Below, one piece after another: positions 11,304-19,992 of a DNA stretch of 64,000 nucleotides. Origin of the DNA: Kitasatospora sp. DSM 101779 (GTDB lineage Bacteria > Actinomycetota > Actinomycetes > Streptomycetales > Streptomycetaceae); NCBI RefSeq assembly GCF_025655475.1, contig NZ_JAHTIK010000001.1, positions 7,778,124 through 7,842,123 of the forward strand, in the 5' to 3' direction. The notes below the pieces were generated by a model, which worked only from the letters and a program-made list of their open reading frames with translations, had not been told where the DNA came from and did not search any database. The position numbers were made by a program, and so were the translations under genes. Every line of letters starts with the position of its first letter. Position 1 is the stretch's first letter.

Positions 11304-11853
11304 GCCAGGCGCGTGAACACCAGACCCTCCACGCCGACCGCCGCCCGTTGCGGCCAGCCGCGGGCCGTCGCCGTGTCCGTGGTCGAGGGGCACAATGTCA
11401 GCGGCGCCGTCAGGCCCTGGCCGGCCAACAGGTCACCCAGTCCGGCCCGGCGCCGGGCGTACGGCCAGCAGGTGAGAGCGTCCCTGCCCAGGTGCAGCAG
11501 GTCGAAGGCGGCGATCCGCGTCCGCCACTCCCGTGACGCCGCCTCCGCCCGGGCACCGCGCGCTGCGGCGCGGGCCTGGAGCCGCTCGAACGCGAGCCGG
11601 TCGTTCTCCCAGACGACCAGCTCCCCGTCCAGCCGCGCCCCGGTGGGGAGCTCGGCGAGCGCGGCCTGCCGGATCTCGGGGAAGGCAGCAGCCAGGTCGG
11701 CGCCACGCCGCGAGCACAGAACGACCCGGCCGACAGGACGGACGACAGCCCGGTCCGGAAGTCGTCGAACTTGGGCTCTGCGGCGTGGCCGGAGGGCAGC
11801 GCGGGCTCGCTCACCGCGAGGGCCGGCATCGGCTCCGGCAGCGTCCACGTCAT
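11304..11853 (-). pseudogene. ATP-dependent DNA ligase remnant (copy A), frameshifted and truncated
   Basis: On the minus strand ATG 11853 begins MTWTLPEPMPALAV...EPKFDDFR, the N-terminus of a LigC/LigD-type ATP-dependent ligase with the adenylated lysine of motif I. Around 11745-11757 the frame shifts. The next frame continues with GRVVLCSRRGADLAAAFPEI, ARLDGELVVWENDRLAFERL and VEGLVFTRLA (motifs III-IV). Similarity then stops near 11305 and the OB domain is missing. Motif I reads KFDD rather than KWDG. With one frameshift and no C-terminal domain this is a broken gene. Confidence 0.75.
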
Positions 11854-11879
11854 GGCCGGCGCGCGCACCCGGTGAGACA

Positions 11880-12005
11880 CCTTCTCGTGTCTGGAGAACC
11901 GTCCCACTCCGGCTCTCCCGCCCATCCCGGCAGAAGCTCAGGACCGCTCACCGCGACCGTGAGCATCGGCTCCGGACGTACCCAGTCCACGACCGGCTCC
12001 GTAGT
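11880..12005 (-). pseudogene. Second DNA ligase N-terminal remnant (copy B)
   Basis: Just upstream of copy A, in the same direction, the minus strand encodes VDWVRPEPMLTVAVSGPELL followed by PGWAGEPEWDG, parallel to the start of copy A and of intact ligases. The catalytic lysine of motif I is Glu here (EPEWDG). Similarity ends after about 40 residues. It lies just downstream of the CGNR gene stop. Two partial copies in tandem suggest duplication followed by decay. Confidence 0.6.
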
Positions 12006-12034
12006 GCGCTTGGCGCTTCTCGTGCTCGGCGGTC

Positions 12035-12643
12035 TCACGCCTCGGGCGCACCGCTGTCATGGCGCTGCCGCCGGCGGTGTTTGCGCATGGACACCTGAGA
12101 GCCGCAGCCAGTACTGCAGTACAGGCCTCCTCCGTTGCGGGTGCGGTCGAAGAAGCCGAAATGGCACGGGGGGTTCCGGCACGCCTTGATGCGACCCCAG
12201 TCGCTGGTCTGCGCAAACGTCGTCACCGCAGCCAGTACGGTTCCGAACACGCGTGGCACCCCCGCCTGGGGCGAGGCCAGCTCTGCACCGCCGGCCGTGA
12301 CCACCGTCGCCAGCGGGTAGAGCGAACCCACACGTCGCAGGTGCCGCTCGGCACGCAGCAGCGGCTCGCCCAGACTTTCCTCATCGCCCGAGTGCGCGAG
12401 CAACAGGGTCACCAAGGCGTCACGCAGCTCGCGCGCGACCGCCGCGTCGGCGTCGGTCACCACGGTCTCGCCGCCGAACTCGTCGCGCTCCACGAGCCAT
12501 GCCGCGAACGAGTCCCCGTCCCCGAACAGCTCTCGGCGGCCCGATCCGTCCGCGCGCGTGTTCACGAACGCGAGAACGGTCTCCACCGCCGGCGTGACGG
12601 TGCGGGGGCTGGGTTTGGGGGATCCGGCTGCCGCAGTGATCAT
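12035..12643 (-). CDS. CGNR zinc-finger / ABATE-domain regulator
   Basis: A 202-residue protein with the ABATE layout. The N-terminal helical region opens with VETVLAFVNTRADGSG. A C-terminal treble-clef finger reads GRIKACRNPPCHFGFFDRTR and then GGLYCSTGCGSQVSMRKHRRR. The usual CGNR tetrad is CGSQ here; the four cysteines are kept. These proteins are thought to be DNA-binding regulators that respond to stress or small molecules. It is divergent from the SDR gene at 12748 across ~100 bp and probably controls it. Confidence 0.85.
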   Translation of the reverse strand: MITAAAGSPKPSPRTVTPAVETVLAFVNTRADGSGRRELFGDGDSFAAWLVERDEFGGETVVTDADAAVARELRDALVTLLLAHSGDEESLGEPLLRAERHLRRVGSLYPLATVVTAGGAELASPQAGVPRVFGTVLAAVTTFAQTSDWGRIKACRNPPCHFGFFDRTRNGGGLYCSTGCGSQVSMRKHRRRQRHDSGAPEA

Positions 12644-12747
12644 CCTCCCACGATACCAGCAGCGTGATCGAGGCTAATGCGGCTAGTGGGCAACCTTCCA
12701 GCCGATCCGGGTTGACGCGTTGCGATCTAACGGCTTACGGTCGCAAC

Positions 12748-13599
12748 ATGAATGGAACATCCAACCACCGGAACCACCTCCGCACGTGGCTGATCACCGG
12801 TGCGACGTCCGGCATCGGCCGCGAACTGACACGCCAGGCACTGGAGAACGGCGACAACGTCTCGGCGATCGCCCGCGACACCTCCTCGCTGGACGACCTG
12901 GCGCAGGCGCACGGCGAGCGCCTGCTTCGCATCCCGGCGGACGTACGTGACGAGCGAGCCGTCCAGGACGCAACGGACGGCACGCTCGCACGGTTCGGCC
13001 GAATCGACGTCGTCGCCAACAACGCGGGATACGGACTGTTCGGAGCCGTCGAGGAGGCCTCCGACACGCAGGTCCGGGCCGTGTTCGACACCAACGTCTT
13101 CGGAGTGCTCAACGTGCTCCGCGCAACGCTGCCGGTGCTCCGGGCCCAGCGGTCCGGGCACATCCTCCAGGGGTCGTCGGTCTACGGGCAGTCAGCCCAT
13201 CCCGGCGTGGGTCTGCTGGCCGCCACCAAGTACGCCGTCGAGGGCCTGTCGGACGCGCTCGCGGCCGAGGTCGCACCGCTCGGCATCAAGGTCACGATCA
13301 TCCAGCCCGGGATGACCGCGACCCCCTTCCTTGCCAACCTCGATGTCGCAGCCGGCCTGGGCGACTACGACCAGACCGTCCGTGAGGTCCAGAAGGACAT
13401 CGGATCGCTGCCGGCGTCCGCGTTCTCCGCCGCGGCGAGGATCGCCGCAGGCATCCGGACCGCGGTCGACAGCCCCAACCCTCCGCTTCGCCTGGCTCTT
13501 GGCGCCTCCAGTGCGACGGGCATGCGCCCCGCCTTGGAGGCGCGGATCGCAGACCTGGACAGCTGGCGGCGTGTGACCGACGCCGTAGACAGGCAGTGA
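12748..13599 (+). CDS. Short-chain dehydrogenase/reductase family protein lacking the catalytic Tyr
   Basis: A 283-residue SDR with the cofactor motif TGATSGIG at ~16-23, NNAGYG, and the catalytic-region serines in ILQGSSVYGQS. The active-site block reads GVGLLAATKYAVEGL, where classical members have Y-AATK. The tyrosine of YxxxK is therefore Leu while the lysine is kept. The start at ATG 12748 puts the Rossmann fold at the expected distance. It is divergent from the CGNR regulator. Either it is no longer a dehydrogenase or another residue has taken over proton transfer. Confidence 0.9.
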   Translation: MNGTSNHRNHLRTWLITGATSGIGRELTRQALENGDNVSAIARDTSSLDDLAQAHGERLLRIPADVRDERAVQDATDGTLARFGRIDVVANNAGYGLFGAVEEASDTQVRAVFDTNVFGVLNVLRATLPVLRAQRSGHILQGSSVYGQSAHPGVGLLAATKYAVEGLSDALAAEVAPLGIKVTIIQPGMTATPFLANLDVAAGLGDYDQTVREVQKDIGSLPASAFSAAARIAAGIRTAVDSPNPPLRLALGASSATGMRPALEARIADLDSWRRVTDAVDRQ

Positions 13600-14079
13600 G
13601 CCGCGAATCCCGCCGGGCACACGGTCGTGGCGGAGGCGGCCCGGCCGTCACCGTCCGGCCGTGACCATTCGGAGCCCAGCGCTCGATCTGCGGCTCGGCT
13701 CGAGCTCACACCGGAGCGCAAGGCGCCTGCCTTCGCAACACGCGGCCGGATCACTCTCGTGGTACCAACGCCGGTCCAGACCCGGGGCCGGAAGGTTCGC
13801 CTCCTTTGGGTCTCCGACAACGCCGGCGACGGATCGGGCGCCGCCGCCGGCGCCCGGCTGGAGGACCGGCCAGCCGGCCAACCCCCTGCGCGCCGGACGG
13901 ACTTGGCGAGCGGCGCCCGGGCGATCGTGCCGGGCAGCCGGGTGTACGAGTGGGCCGCTTCAGGTGGGGCAGGCATGTCGCGGCCTCGCCGACGAGGCCG
14001 GGGCCGGGGACCGACCTGCCGGTGGGCACAGGGGCATCAGGTCGGACGCAGCGACGATTCGGCGAGCCACGCCCTGCCG
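13600..14079. other. 480-bp stretch without a recognisable gene
   Basis: This lies between the SDR and the convergent pirin gene. Frames are open on both strands, as expected at this GC, but none gives a protein I recognise, and the sequence has many runs of Arg/Pro/Ala codons in every frame. It looks like non-coding or decayed DNA. Confidence 0.4.
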
Positions 14080-15081
14080 TCACCGTTCCGGGCGACGATC
14101 GGCTCCCCGCGCGGTGTGCGGCATGATCGCGTCGTCCGGGATCACCCCGAGCCGGCCTGCTTCGTAGTCCTCCATGGCCTGGATGATTTCGGCCCTGGTG
14201 TTCATCACGAACGGCCCGTACTGGAAGACCGGCTCCCGGATCGGCTCCCCGCCCAGGATCAGCACGTCCAGGTCGGCCGTGTCGCCGTCCGGGCTGCTGC
14301 TCGCCGTGACGGTCAGGGCGCCGCCGGCGCCGAGGACCGCGAGCTGGTGAGCGGCGAGGGGTTGACCCTCGGTCCCCACCGAACCGTGTCCCGCCAGGGC
14401 GTAGACCAGCGCGTTGAAGTCGGGTCGCCAGGGCAGTACCAGGCGCGCACCGGCAGTGATGGTGGCGTGCACGAGGGTGATCGGCGTGAACGTCGAGCCG
14501 GGGCCGGTGTGTCCGTCGAGGTCCCCGGCGATGACCCGCACCAGCGCGCCGCCGTCGGCGGAGGACAGCAGCGTGACCTCGGGGCCTTCGATGCTCTGGT
14601 ACTTGGGCGGGTTCCATTTGCTGGCCCTGGGCAGGTTGACCCACAGCTGGATGCCGTGGAACAGACCGCCGGAGACGACCAGGGCCTCGGGCGGCGTCTC
14701 GATGTGCAGGATCCCGCTCCCCGCGGTCATCCACTGTGTGGCGCCGTCCGTGATCAGACCGCCGCCCCCGTGCGAGTCCTGGTGCTGGAAGAGACCGTCG
14801 ATCATGTAGGTGACGGTTTCGAAGCCCCGATGGGGGTGCCAGGGCGTGCCCTTGGGCTCGCCCGGTGCGTAGTCGACCTGGCCCATCTGGTCCATGTGGA
14901 CGAACGGGTCGAGCGCCTCCGTCGGAACACCGGCGAAGGCCCGGTACACCGGAAAGCCCTCGCCCTCGAACCCGCTGGGCGCGGAGGTCACGGCCCTGAC
15001 TGTCCGCTGCACGGAGACATGGGGATCGGGTTCGGCGATACGCGGCAGGTCCAGCACGTTGTCCACGGTCACGGCGGGCAT
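14080..15081 (-). CDS. Pirin family protein
   Basis: A 333-residue bicupin. The N-terminal cupin carries the metal-binding motif PWHPHRGFETVTYMIDG and GGLITDGATQWMTAGSGILH, the pirin signature; the second cupin is at ~190-290. Pirins bind Fe(II) and act as quercetin dioxygenases or redox-sensing coregulators. Start ATG 15081 (MPAVTVDNVLDLPRI) follows GGGGAGGG; the upstream extension of the frame is not conserved. The C-terminal segment FQYGPFVMNTRAEIIQAMED is standard for the family. It is the only gene of its unit. Confidence 0.93.
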   Translation of the reverse strand: MPAVTVDNVLDLPRIAEPDPHVSVQRTVRAVTSAPSGFEGEGFPVYRAFAGVPTEALDPFVHMDQMGQVDYAPGEPKGTPWHPHRGFETVTYMIDGLFQHQDSHGGGGLITDGATQWMTAGSGILHIETPPEALVVSGGLFHGIQLWVNLPRASKWNPPKYQSIEGPEVTLLSSADGGALVRVIAGDLDGHTGPGSTFTPITLVHATITAGARLVLPWRPDFNALVYALAGHGSVGTEGQPLAAHQLAVLGAGGALTVTASSSPDGDTADLDVLILGGEPIREPVFQYGPFVMNTRAEIIQAMEDYEAGRLGVIPDDAIMPHTARGADRRPER

Positions 15082-15507
15082 GACACCCTCCCCGATGGGG
15101 TCGGAAGGTCCGATCCAGTCTAGTGGCCGGGCGGCCCGCGGGCATGTCACGCTCCAGGCACTCGATCTTCATGACCGGGCCGTGGCCGTGGTCCCGGCTC
15201 CGAGCGGTGGGCCCGGTCCGGGCTCGACGGCCGTGTCCGGCCCGGAGGCGGCAGGCTGCCCGGTGGCAGCGCCGGCCGGCCGGACCGGCGCCGCAGCGCA
15301 CCGGGCGGGACCGGCGTGAGGGGTCCGGGCGGCAGGCGGAGCGCGCACGTAGCCGGCGAGGCGGACGTCGAACAGGGCCGCGGACCGCCTTCCTGCCGAC
15401 ACACCATGACGGTCGGTCATCCCACGAGTGGCGGATCGGTCTGCTCGGCGCGGCCGCTGTCGGAGGGGCGCGGTAGTATTTCTGATCTTCGCTCGAGGGG
15501 GGTCTCC
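15082..15507. other. 426-bp intergenic region between pirin and lipoprotein genes
   Basis: Both flanking genes are transcribed away from this stretch, so it must hold two promoters. On the plus strand the sequence GCGGTAGTATT at ~15472-15482 resembles a housekeeping -10 region for the lipoprotein gene. I see no gene or repeat in it. Confidence 0.35.
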
Positions 15508-16071
15508 ATGCGTCTACATCTGCTCGGTCTGATCGTCGCTGTTTCCGTGCTCCCGCTTGCCGGATGCAGTGACGGCTCGCCCTCCGGCAGCCCGGCGTCG
15601 TCCACGGCCGCGCCGGCGGCCTCTGTCGCGCCGTCCGTTGTCAATGCGCCGACGCTGTCCGCGGATGCCCAGGTCAAGCTTGCCGCGTGGTTCGCGGACA
15701 CTCGCCACAAGCAGGGGATGCGGGCCATCGACCACGGCCTTGGCGACTTCAGGCGCAGCGTGGCCATCACCCCTGCCGCGCCTGGCGACTTCACGACGAT
15801 CCGGTCGGCGTGCAACGACCTCGACCATGACCTCAACATCATCAAGGACTTCGATCCCATTCCCGATCCGCAGTCCCAGGCGCTGTGGTCCTCGGCGCTC
15901 ACGAACCTGCGGCAAGGGGCGACCGACTGCCTCACCGGCGCCACCGCCAACGACGCCGCCCAGGTCGCCCGGGCCAAGGCCGCACTCGACAAGGGCGACA
16001 CCGACTACGCGGCCGTCGTGGCCCGGCTGGGCAGCGTGCTCGGCGTCGCCCCCACCCCCACACCCAGCTGA
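15508..16071 (+). CDS. Secreted lipoprotein of unknown function
   Basis: A 187-residue precursor with signal peptide MRLHLLGLIVAVSVLPLAGC. LAGC is a clear lipobox, so Cys20 should be lipidated and the protein anchored on the outer face of the membrane. A Ser/Ala/Pro linker of ~30 residues follows, then a helical domain (~50-180) with two cysteines (ACNDLD, DCLTGA) that could form a disulfide, and a short TPTPS tail. The family is not recognised. The start at ATG 15508 follows GAGGGGGG. It is convergent with the SDR gene. Confidence 0.8.
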   Translation: MRLHLLGLIVAVSVLPLAGCSDGSPSGSPASSTAAPAASVAPSVVNAPTLSADAQVKLAAWFADTRHKQGMRAIDHGLGDFRRSVAITPAAPGDFTTIRSACNDLDHDLNIIKDFDPIPDPQSQALWSSALTNLRQGATDCLTGATANDAAQVARAKAALDKGDTDYAAVVARLGSVLGVAPTPTPS

Positions 16072-16167
16072 CGACCGCGCAGACTCGGGGCGGCCAGGGA
16101 CGTCGACGGTGCTGGTGGCGTACGTCGTCCGGTTCGCGTGGCGGCAGCTCGGAGGCAGGAACCTCGA

Positions 16168-16923
16168 TCAGGGTTGGGGGGGCTGTGCGGCCAGCCACAG
16201 GCGGGCGGCGTTGATCTCCAGGGCGGGCTTCTCCCAGAGGCCGGCGATGGTGTCCGCGAGGTCCTTCACGTCGGTGAAGCCGGCGAACTTCGCGTTCGGG
16301 CGCTCGGCGCGCATGGCGTCGTGGACCAGTGCCTTCACGACCAGGATCGTGGCTGCAGCCCGTGGCCCGGCGTCCCCTCCGGCCTTGCGGAAGTCGTCGG
16401 CGAGGGCGAGCGTCCACGCCTCGGCGGCGGCCTTCGCGGCCGCGTAGGCGGCGTTCCCGGCGGTGGGCCGGCTGGCGCCCTCCGCACTGATCAGCACGAA
16501 CCGGCCCCTTCCGCTGCGCAGGAGGGCGTCGTGGAAGGCGAGGGAGGTGTGCTGGACGGTGCGGACCAGCAGGTCCTCCAGGACGGTCCAGTCCCCGAGG
16601 TTCGTCTCGGCGAAGGTGGCCGAGCCACGCCACCCGCCGACGAGGTGGACGAGGCCGTCGACGCGGCCCAAGTCCCTGTCGATGCGGTTCGCCCAGGCAC
16701 GGGTCGCGTCCGGGTCGAGCAGGTCGACCGTGTCGCCGGTCACGGTGGCGCCGCCGCGCGCGGAGCGGGCGGCGTCCACCGCTTCAGCGAGCCGCGCGGC
16801 GTCCGCGTCGGCCGCCACGACCGTGGCACCTGCCCCGGCGAGCCGCAGCAGCGCCGCCCGGCCCGCGGGGCCGGCCGCGCCCGCCACGGCGACGACCGCG
16901 CCGTCCAACCCGTCCCGGTCCAT
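16168..16923 (-). CDS. Short-chain dehydrogenase/reductase
   Basis: A 251-residue SDR-type oxidoreductase. The N-terminal Rossmann motif is altered (VAVAGAAGPAGRA), followed by VVAADADAARLAEA and VHLVGGWRG. The active site is present: serine in FVLISAEGAS and YxxxK in AAYAAAKAAAEAW. The C-terminal part is short. Start ATG 16923 (MDRDGLDGAVVAVAG) is preferred because the frame upstream of it is Cys/His/Pro-rich and unlike the family. The substrate is unknown. Confidence 0.85.
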   Translation of the reverse strand: MDRDGLDGAVVAVAGAAGPAGRAALLRLAGAGATVVAADADAARLAEAVDAARSARGGATVTGDTVDLLDPDATRAWANRIDRDLGRVDGLVHLVGGWRGSATFAETNLGDWTVLEDLLVRTVQHTSLAFHDALLRSGRGRFVLISAEGASRPTAGNAAYAAAKAAAEAWTLALADDFRKAGGDAGPRAAATILVVKALVHDAMRAERPNAKFAGFTDVKDLADTIAGLWEKPALEINAARLWLAAQPPQP

Positions 16924-17249
16924 GCTCACGTCCACAGGTCTCCCGTCCGAGTGCCACCGGTGAGCCGGGCACCCCGCAGTACATGTCGTTCTCGGTGCTG
17001 TCATGGGTGCTGTCGGTGCTTCGGATCATATGTTCCGCTGTCAGCCAGGGCCGGATCGTGGGGGCCTGACCCGCCGTCCGCGCGGGAAACGGTCCGCCGT
17101 TCGGCGGTGGCCCCTGCACCGGCGGGCCGCTGACCGGCTTGGGGCCCGCATCCGAGCCGCGGCTGCGGGGCGAGATGCCTGCGCGAAGCGTATCCACGCC
17201 CCGGTCGGTGCGCCGTCCCGCAGCGCCTTGGCGGTGCGGATCACCGGTC

Positions 17250-17621
17250 CTACAGCCGCTCCTCCATGCCGACGGCCTCGCGGAGACGGTCGTGGGCCTC
17301 GCCCGGCTGGTCCTCCTGGAGTTCGAGCAGGGCCTCGGCGATCGCGTCGAGCTTGCGCTGGATCGCATGCTCGGCGCGGCGCTCCGAGTTCTTCAGCATG
17401 GCGAGCAGCAGGAGCGTGACGGCGGTCATCGTGTCGCCCACCACCAGCTGCCACTCCGCACCGAGCCCGGCCGCGTGGACGGCCACGAACGCCGCCACCA
17501 GCAGCAGGCACAGCCCGGCGAACAGCGGCGAGCTGGTGAAGTTCGACGCCAGCTCGGCGAACTGCTCGAACCGGCCCCGGCGGCCGTCCTCGCCCTTCTG
17601 CGCGGGGTGCTGCAGGGTCAT
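17250..17621 (-). CDS. Low-affinity iron permease-like membrane protein
   Basis: A 123-residue protein with two hydrophobic segments (SPLFAGLCLLLVAAFVAVHA and VVGDTMTAVTLLLLAML) and a charged helical tail (RKLDAIAEALLELQED). This is the arrangement of the small bacterial 'low affinity iron permease' family; transport has not been shown for most members. Start ATG 17621 gives MTLQHPAQKG. It is divergent from the hydrophobic peptide gene at 17712, with 90 bp between them. Confidence 0.75.
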   Translation of the reverse strand: MTLQHPAQKGEDGRRGRFEQFAELASNFTSSPLFAGLCLLLVAAFVAVHAAGLGAEWQLVVGDTMTAVTLLLLAMLKNSERRAEHAIQRKLDAIAEALLELQEDQPGEAHDRLREAVGMEERL

Positions 17622-17661
17622 GGCCCGGTCCCTTCGTCGCCCACCCCGCGGGAGCGGTGTG

Positions 17662-17686
17662 GATTGGCCCGGTCCGCGCCGGGCAG
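17662..17686 (+). promoter_or_regulatory. SigB-type promoter of the 17712 gene
   Basis: GATT-N15-GGGCAG, extended GGGCAGACG, ends 25 bp before the ATG. It matches the window-wide motif GNNT-N14..16-GGGYAGNCG. Confidence 0.65.
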
Positions 17687-17711
17687 ACGCCGAGCGGGAA
17701 GGTGATCGCAC

Positions 17712-17879
17712 ATGATTGCGCTGCTGCTCGTCCTGCTTCTGATCCTGCTGCTGTTCGGCGCCGGGTTCGCCGTCCACCTGCTGTGGTGGATCGCGCTGGT
17801 CGTGCTGGTCCTGTGGCTGGTGGGATTCTTCGCCCGCGGGTCCTCGGGCGCCGGCCGGTCCCGGTGGTACCGGTGGTGA
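17712..17879 (+). CDS. Small hydrophobic membrane protein
   Basis: A 55-residue protein that is almost entirely membrane-embedded: IALLLVLLLILLLFGAGFAV, then LLWWIALVVLVLWLVGFFAR, then a short positive tail (GAGRSRWYRW). It resembles the tiny 'hydrophobic proteins' common in Streptomyces stress regulons. The RBS is GGAAGG, 8 bp before ATG. A SigB-type promoter lies directly upstream and a strong bidirectional hairpin follows. Confidence 0.75.
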   Translation: MIALLLVLLLILLLFGAGFAVHLLWWIALVVLVLWLVGFFARGSSGAGRSRWYRW

Positions 17880-17919
17880 GGGCGCACGGCCTCGGACCGG
17901 ACGCCTGAGGCGCGAGCGC

Positions 17920-17951
17920 GGGGCCGGGAGCACCACGGTGCTGCCGGCCCC
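17920..17951. terminator. Bidirectional terminator hairpin
   Basis: GGGGCCGG (17920-17927) pairs with CCGGCCCC (17944-17951), and the inner AGCAC/GTGCT extends the stem. It sits between the convergent hydrophobic-peptide and transketolase genes. Confidence 0.7.
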
Positions 17952-17987
17952 GCCGTCGTTCGGTCTCCGCCGGGCACGGCCGACACC

Positions 17988-19862
17988 TCATAGGTGCCGG
18001 GCGGCGTCGGCGATCCGGCTGCGGGAGATGCCGGCGGCGTCGAGGAGTTCGGCGGAGGTGCCGGAGCCGGGAAGGATCCGCACGGCCAGGTGGGCGAAGG
18101 CCGGGCACCGCCGGTGCTCCGCGAGGGCGCCGAGCACCGCCTCGCCGAGGCCGCCCTCCGGGTGGTGGTCCTCCACCACGACCAGCCGCCCGGTCTCGTC
18201 GGCCGCGGCGGCGAGCGCCTCGCCGTCCACCGGTTTCACCGAGTACAGGTCGAGGACGCGTGCGGCGACGCCCTGCTCCGCCAGCAGGTCGGCGGCCGCC
18301 AGGCACTCGTGGACGGTCACGCCCGTCCCGGCCAGGGTGACCCGGTCGTCGGCACTGCCGCGGAGGGTCTTGGACCCGCCGACCGGGAAGGACTCCTCCG
18401 GCCCGTACAGCACCGGGTACGCGCCGCGGGTGGCCCGCAGGTAGGAGATGCCGTCCAGGTCGGCCGCGGCAGCCGTCAGTGCGGCGGCGGAGGTGGCGTC
18501 GCTCGGGCAGAGCACCGTGGAGCCGTGCACGGCGCGCATCATCGCCAGGTCCTCCAGGCCCATCTGGGACGGTCCGTCCGCGCCGATCTCCACGCCGCAG
18601 TGGGTGCCGCACACCGTCAGGGTGACCTGCGAGATCGCGGCCATCCGAAGGAAGTCGTGGGCCCGGGTGAGGAAGGCGGCGAAGGTGGCGGCGTACGGGT
18701 GGCGGCCGCGCACGGCCATGCCGACGGCGGTGGCGAGCATCTGCTGCTCGGCGATGAAGTTCTGGAAGAACCGCTCCGGGTACGCCTCGGCGAAGTCCTC
18801 GGTGTGGGTGGAGTTGCCGACCTCTGCGTCCAGCACCACCGTCTCCGGCCGGGCTCCCAGGGCGACCAAGGCCTTGCCGAAGGCGGAGCGGGTGGCGACC
18901 TCCTCGCCGTGTTCGAAGCGCGGCAGCTCCACCGGGGCCCCGGAGCCCGGGGAGGACTTCCGGCGCGGTGCGTCGGGCGGCCGGGGGCCGCGTACGGTCC
19001 GATGCCGCACCCCGCCGAGCTCGTCGACGGCCCGCGCGGCGAGGTCCTCGGGCAGCGGCTTGCCGTGCCATCCGTCGGCGTCCGCGACCTCGGACACGCC
19101 CCGGCCCTTGACCGTTCGCGCCACCACCACGGTGGGCGCCCGGCCGTCCGCAGCGGTGGCCAGCGCCCGGTCGACGGCCTGCAGGTCGTGGCCGTCCACG
19201 GTGATCGCCCGGCATCCGAACGCCTCCGCCCGCCGGACGTACGCCTCGGTGTCCCAACCGAACTCGGTGGGCCCGCACTGACCGAGCCGGTTGACGTCCA
19301 CCACGGCGGTGAAGTTGCCCAGGCGATGCCGGCCGGCCGCGCCCAGCGCCTCCCAGACCGAGCCCTCCGTCATCTCGCTGTCCCCGCACAGCACCCACAC
19401 CCGCGAGGGCAGCCCGTCCAGGTCGCGGGCGGCCAGCGCGATGCCCACCCCGTACGCCACGCCCTGGCCGAGCGAGCCGGTCGCCACGTCCACCCAGGGC
19501 AGTTCCGGCGTGGGGTGGCCCTGCAGCCGGGCGCCGATGCGGCGGTAGGTGGTCAGCAGCTCCGTCTCGCCGATCACCCCGGCCGCCCGGAACATCGCGT
19601 ACAGCAGCGGCGACGCGTGGCCCTTGGAGAAGACCAGGTGGTCGGCGGCCCGGTTGTCGGGGTCGAGCCAGTCCACCCGCAGGTGGCGCGCCATGAGGAC
19701 GGCCATCAGGTCGGCGGCCGACAGGCTGGACGTCGGGTGGCCCGAGCCCGCCGCGGTGCTTGCCCGTACCGAGTCGACGCGCAGTTGCTGGGCGAGCTCG
19801 GCGACCTGCCGCAGGTCGGTGCCGGGTTCGATCGGGGCGGTGAGTGTGCGTTCGGTGGTCAT
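17988..19862 (-). CDS. Transketolase (short form)
   Basis: A 624-residue TPP enzyme of the transketolase family, shorter than the ~690-residue housekeeping enzyme. Seen are the substrate His region TAAGSGHPTSSLSAAD, FSKGHASPLLYAM, the TPP motif GDSEMTEGSVWEAL...VDVNRLGQ, the pyrimidine-domain catalytic segment NFIAEQQMLATAVGMA, and VVVEDHHPEGGLGEAV in the C-terminal domain. A ~40-residue Arg/Pro-rich linker (RTVRGPRPPDAPRRK) joins the halves. Start ATG 19862 (MTTERTLTAP) follows AAGGAGAG. With a SigB-type promoter it may raise pentose-phosphate flux, and so NADPH, under stress; that role is inferred. Confidence 0.92.
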   Translation of the reverse strand: MTTERTLTAPIEPGTDLRQVAELAQQLRVDSVRASTAAGSGHPTSSLSAADLMAVLMARHLRVDWLDPDNRAADHLVFSKGHASPLLYAMFRAAGVIGETELLTTYRRIGARLQGHPTPELPWVDVATGSLGQGVAYGVGIALAARDLDGLPSRVWVLCGDSEMTEGSVWEALGAAGRHRLGNFTAVVDVNRLGQCGPTEFGWDTEAYVRRAEAFGCRAITVDGHDLQAVDRALATAADGRAPTVVVARTVKGRGVSEVADADGWHGKPLPEDLAARAVDELGGVRHRTVRGPRPPDAPRRKSSPGSGAPVELPRFEHGEEVATRSAFGKALVALGARPETVVLDAEVGNSTHTEDFAEAYPERFFQNFIAEQQMLATAVGMAVRGRHPYAATFAAFLTRAHDFLRMAAISQVTLTVCGTHCGVEIGADGPSQMGLEDLAMMRAVHGSTVLCPSDATSAAALTAAAADLDGISYLRATRGAYPVLYGPEESFPVGGSKTLRGSADDRVTLAGTGVTVHECLAAADLLAEQGVAARVLDLYSVKPVDGEALAAAADETGRLVVVEDHHPEGGLGEAVLGALAEHRRCPAFAHLAVRILPGSGTSAELLDAAGISRSRIADAARHL

Positions 19863-19889
19863 GGCGCTCTCCTTCCGTTCTTCCCGCGC

Positions 19890-19914
19890 CTGCCCGCCCC
19901 GGCGATCCGGAATC
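19890..19914 (-). promoter_or_regulatory. SigB-type promoter of the transketolase gene
   Basis: On the minus strand GATT-N15-GGGCAG, extended GGGCAGGCG. The -10 hexamer ends 28 bp before the ATG. Confidence 0.65.
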
Positions 19915-19929
19915 GGCCCGTTCGGCACC

Positions 19930-19955
19930 GCGTGGGCCCCGTCCGGAGCGGGCAG
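19930..19955 (+). promoter_or_regulatory. SigB-type promoter of the DUF6343 gene
   Basis: GCGT-N16-GGGCAG, extended GGGCAGTCG, lies 38 bp before ATG 19993 and back-to-back with the transketolase promoter. Confidence 0.6.
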
Positions 19956-19992
19956 TCGCGGGAGAGGAACCAGCGGCCTCGAGGAGCCCCCG

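Noticed and set aside
13627-15123. 498-codon plus-strand frame opposite pirin
   Set aside because: It is antisense to a complete pirin gene and has no recognisable domain.
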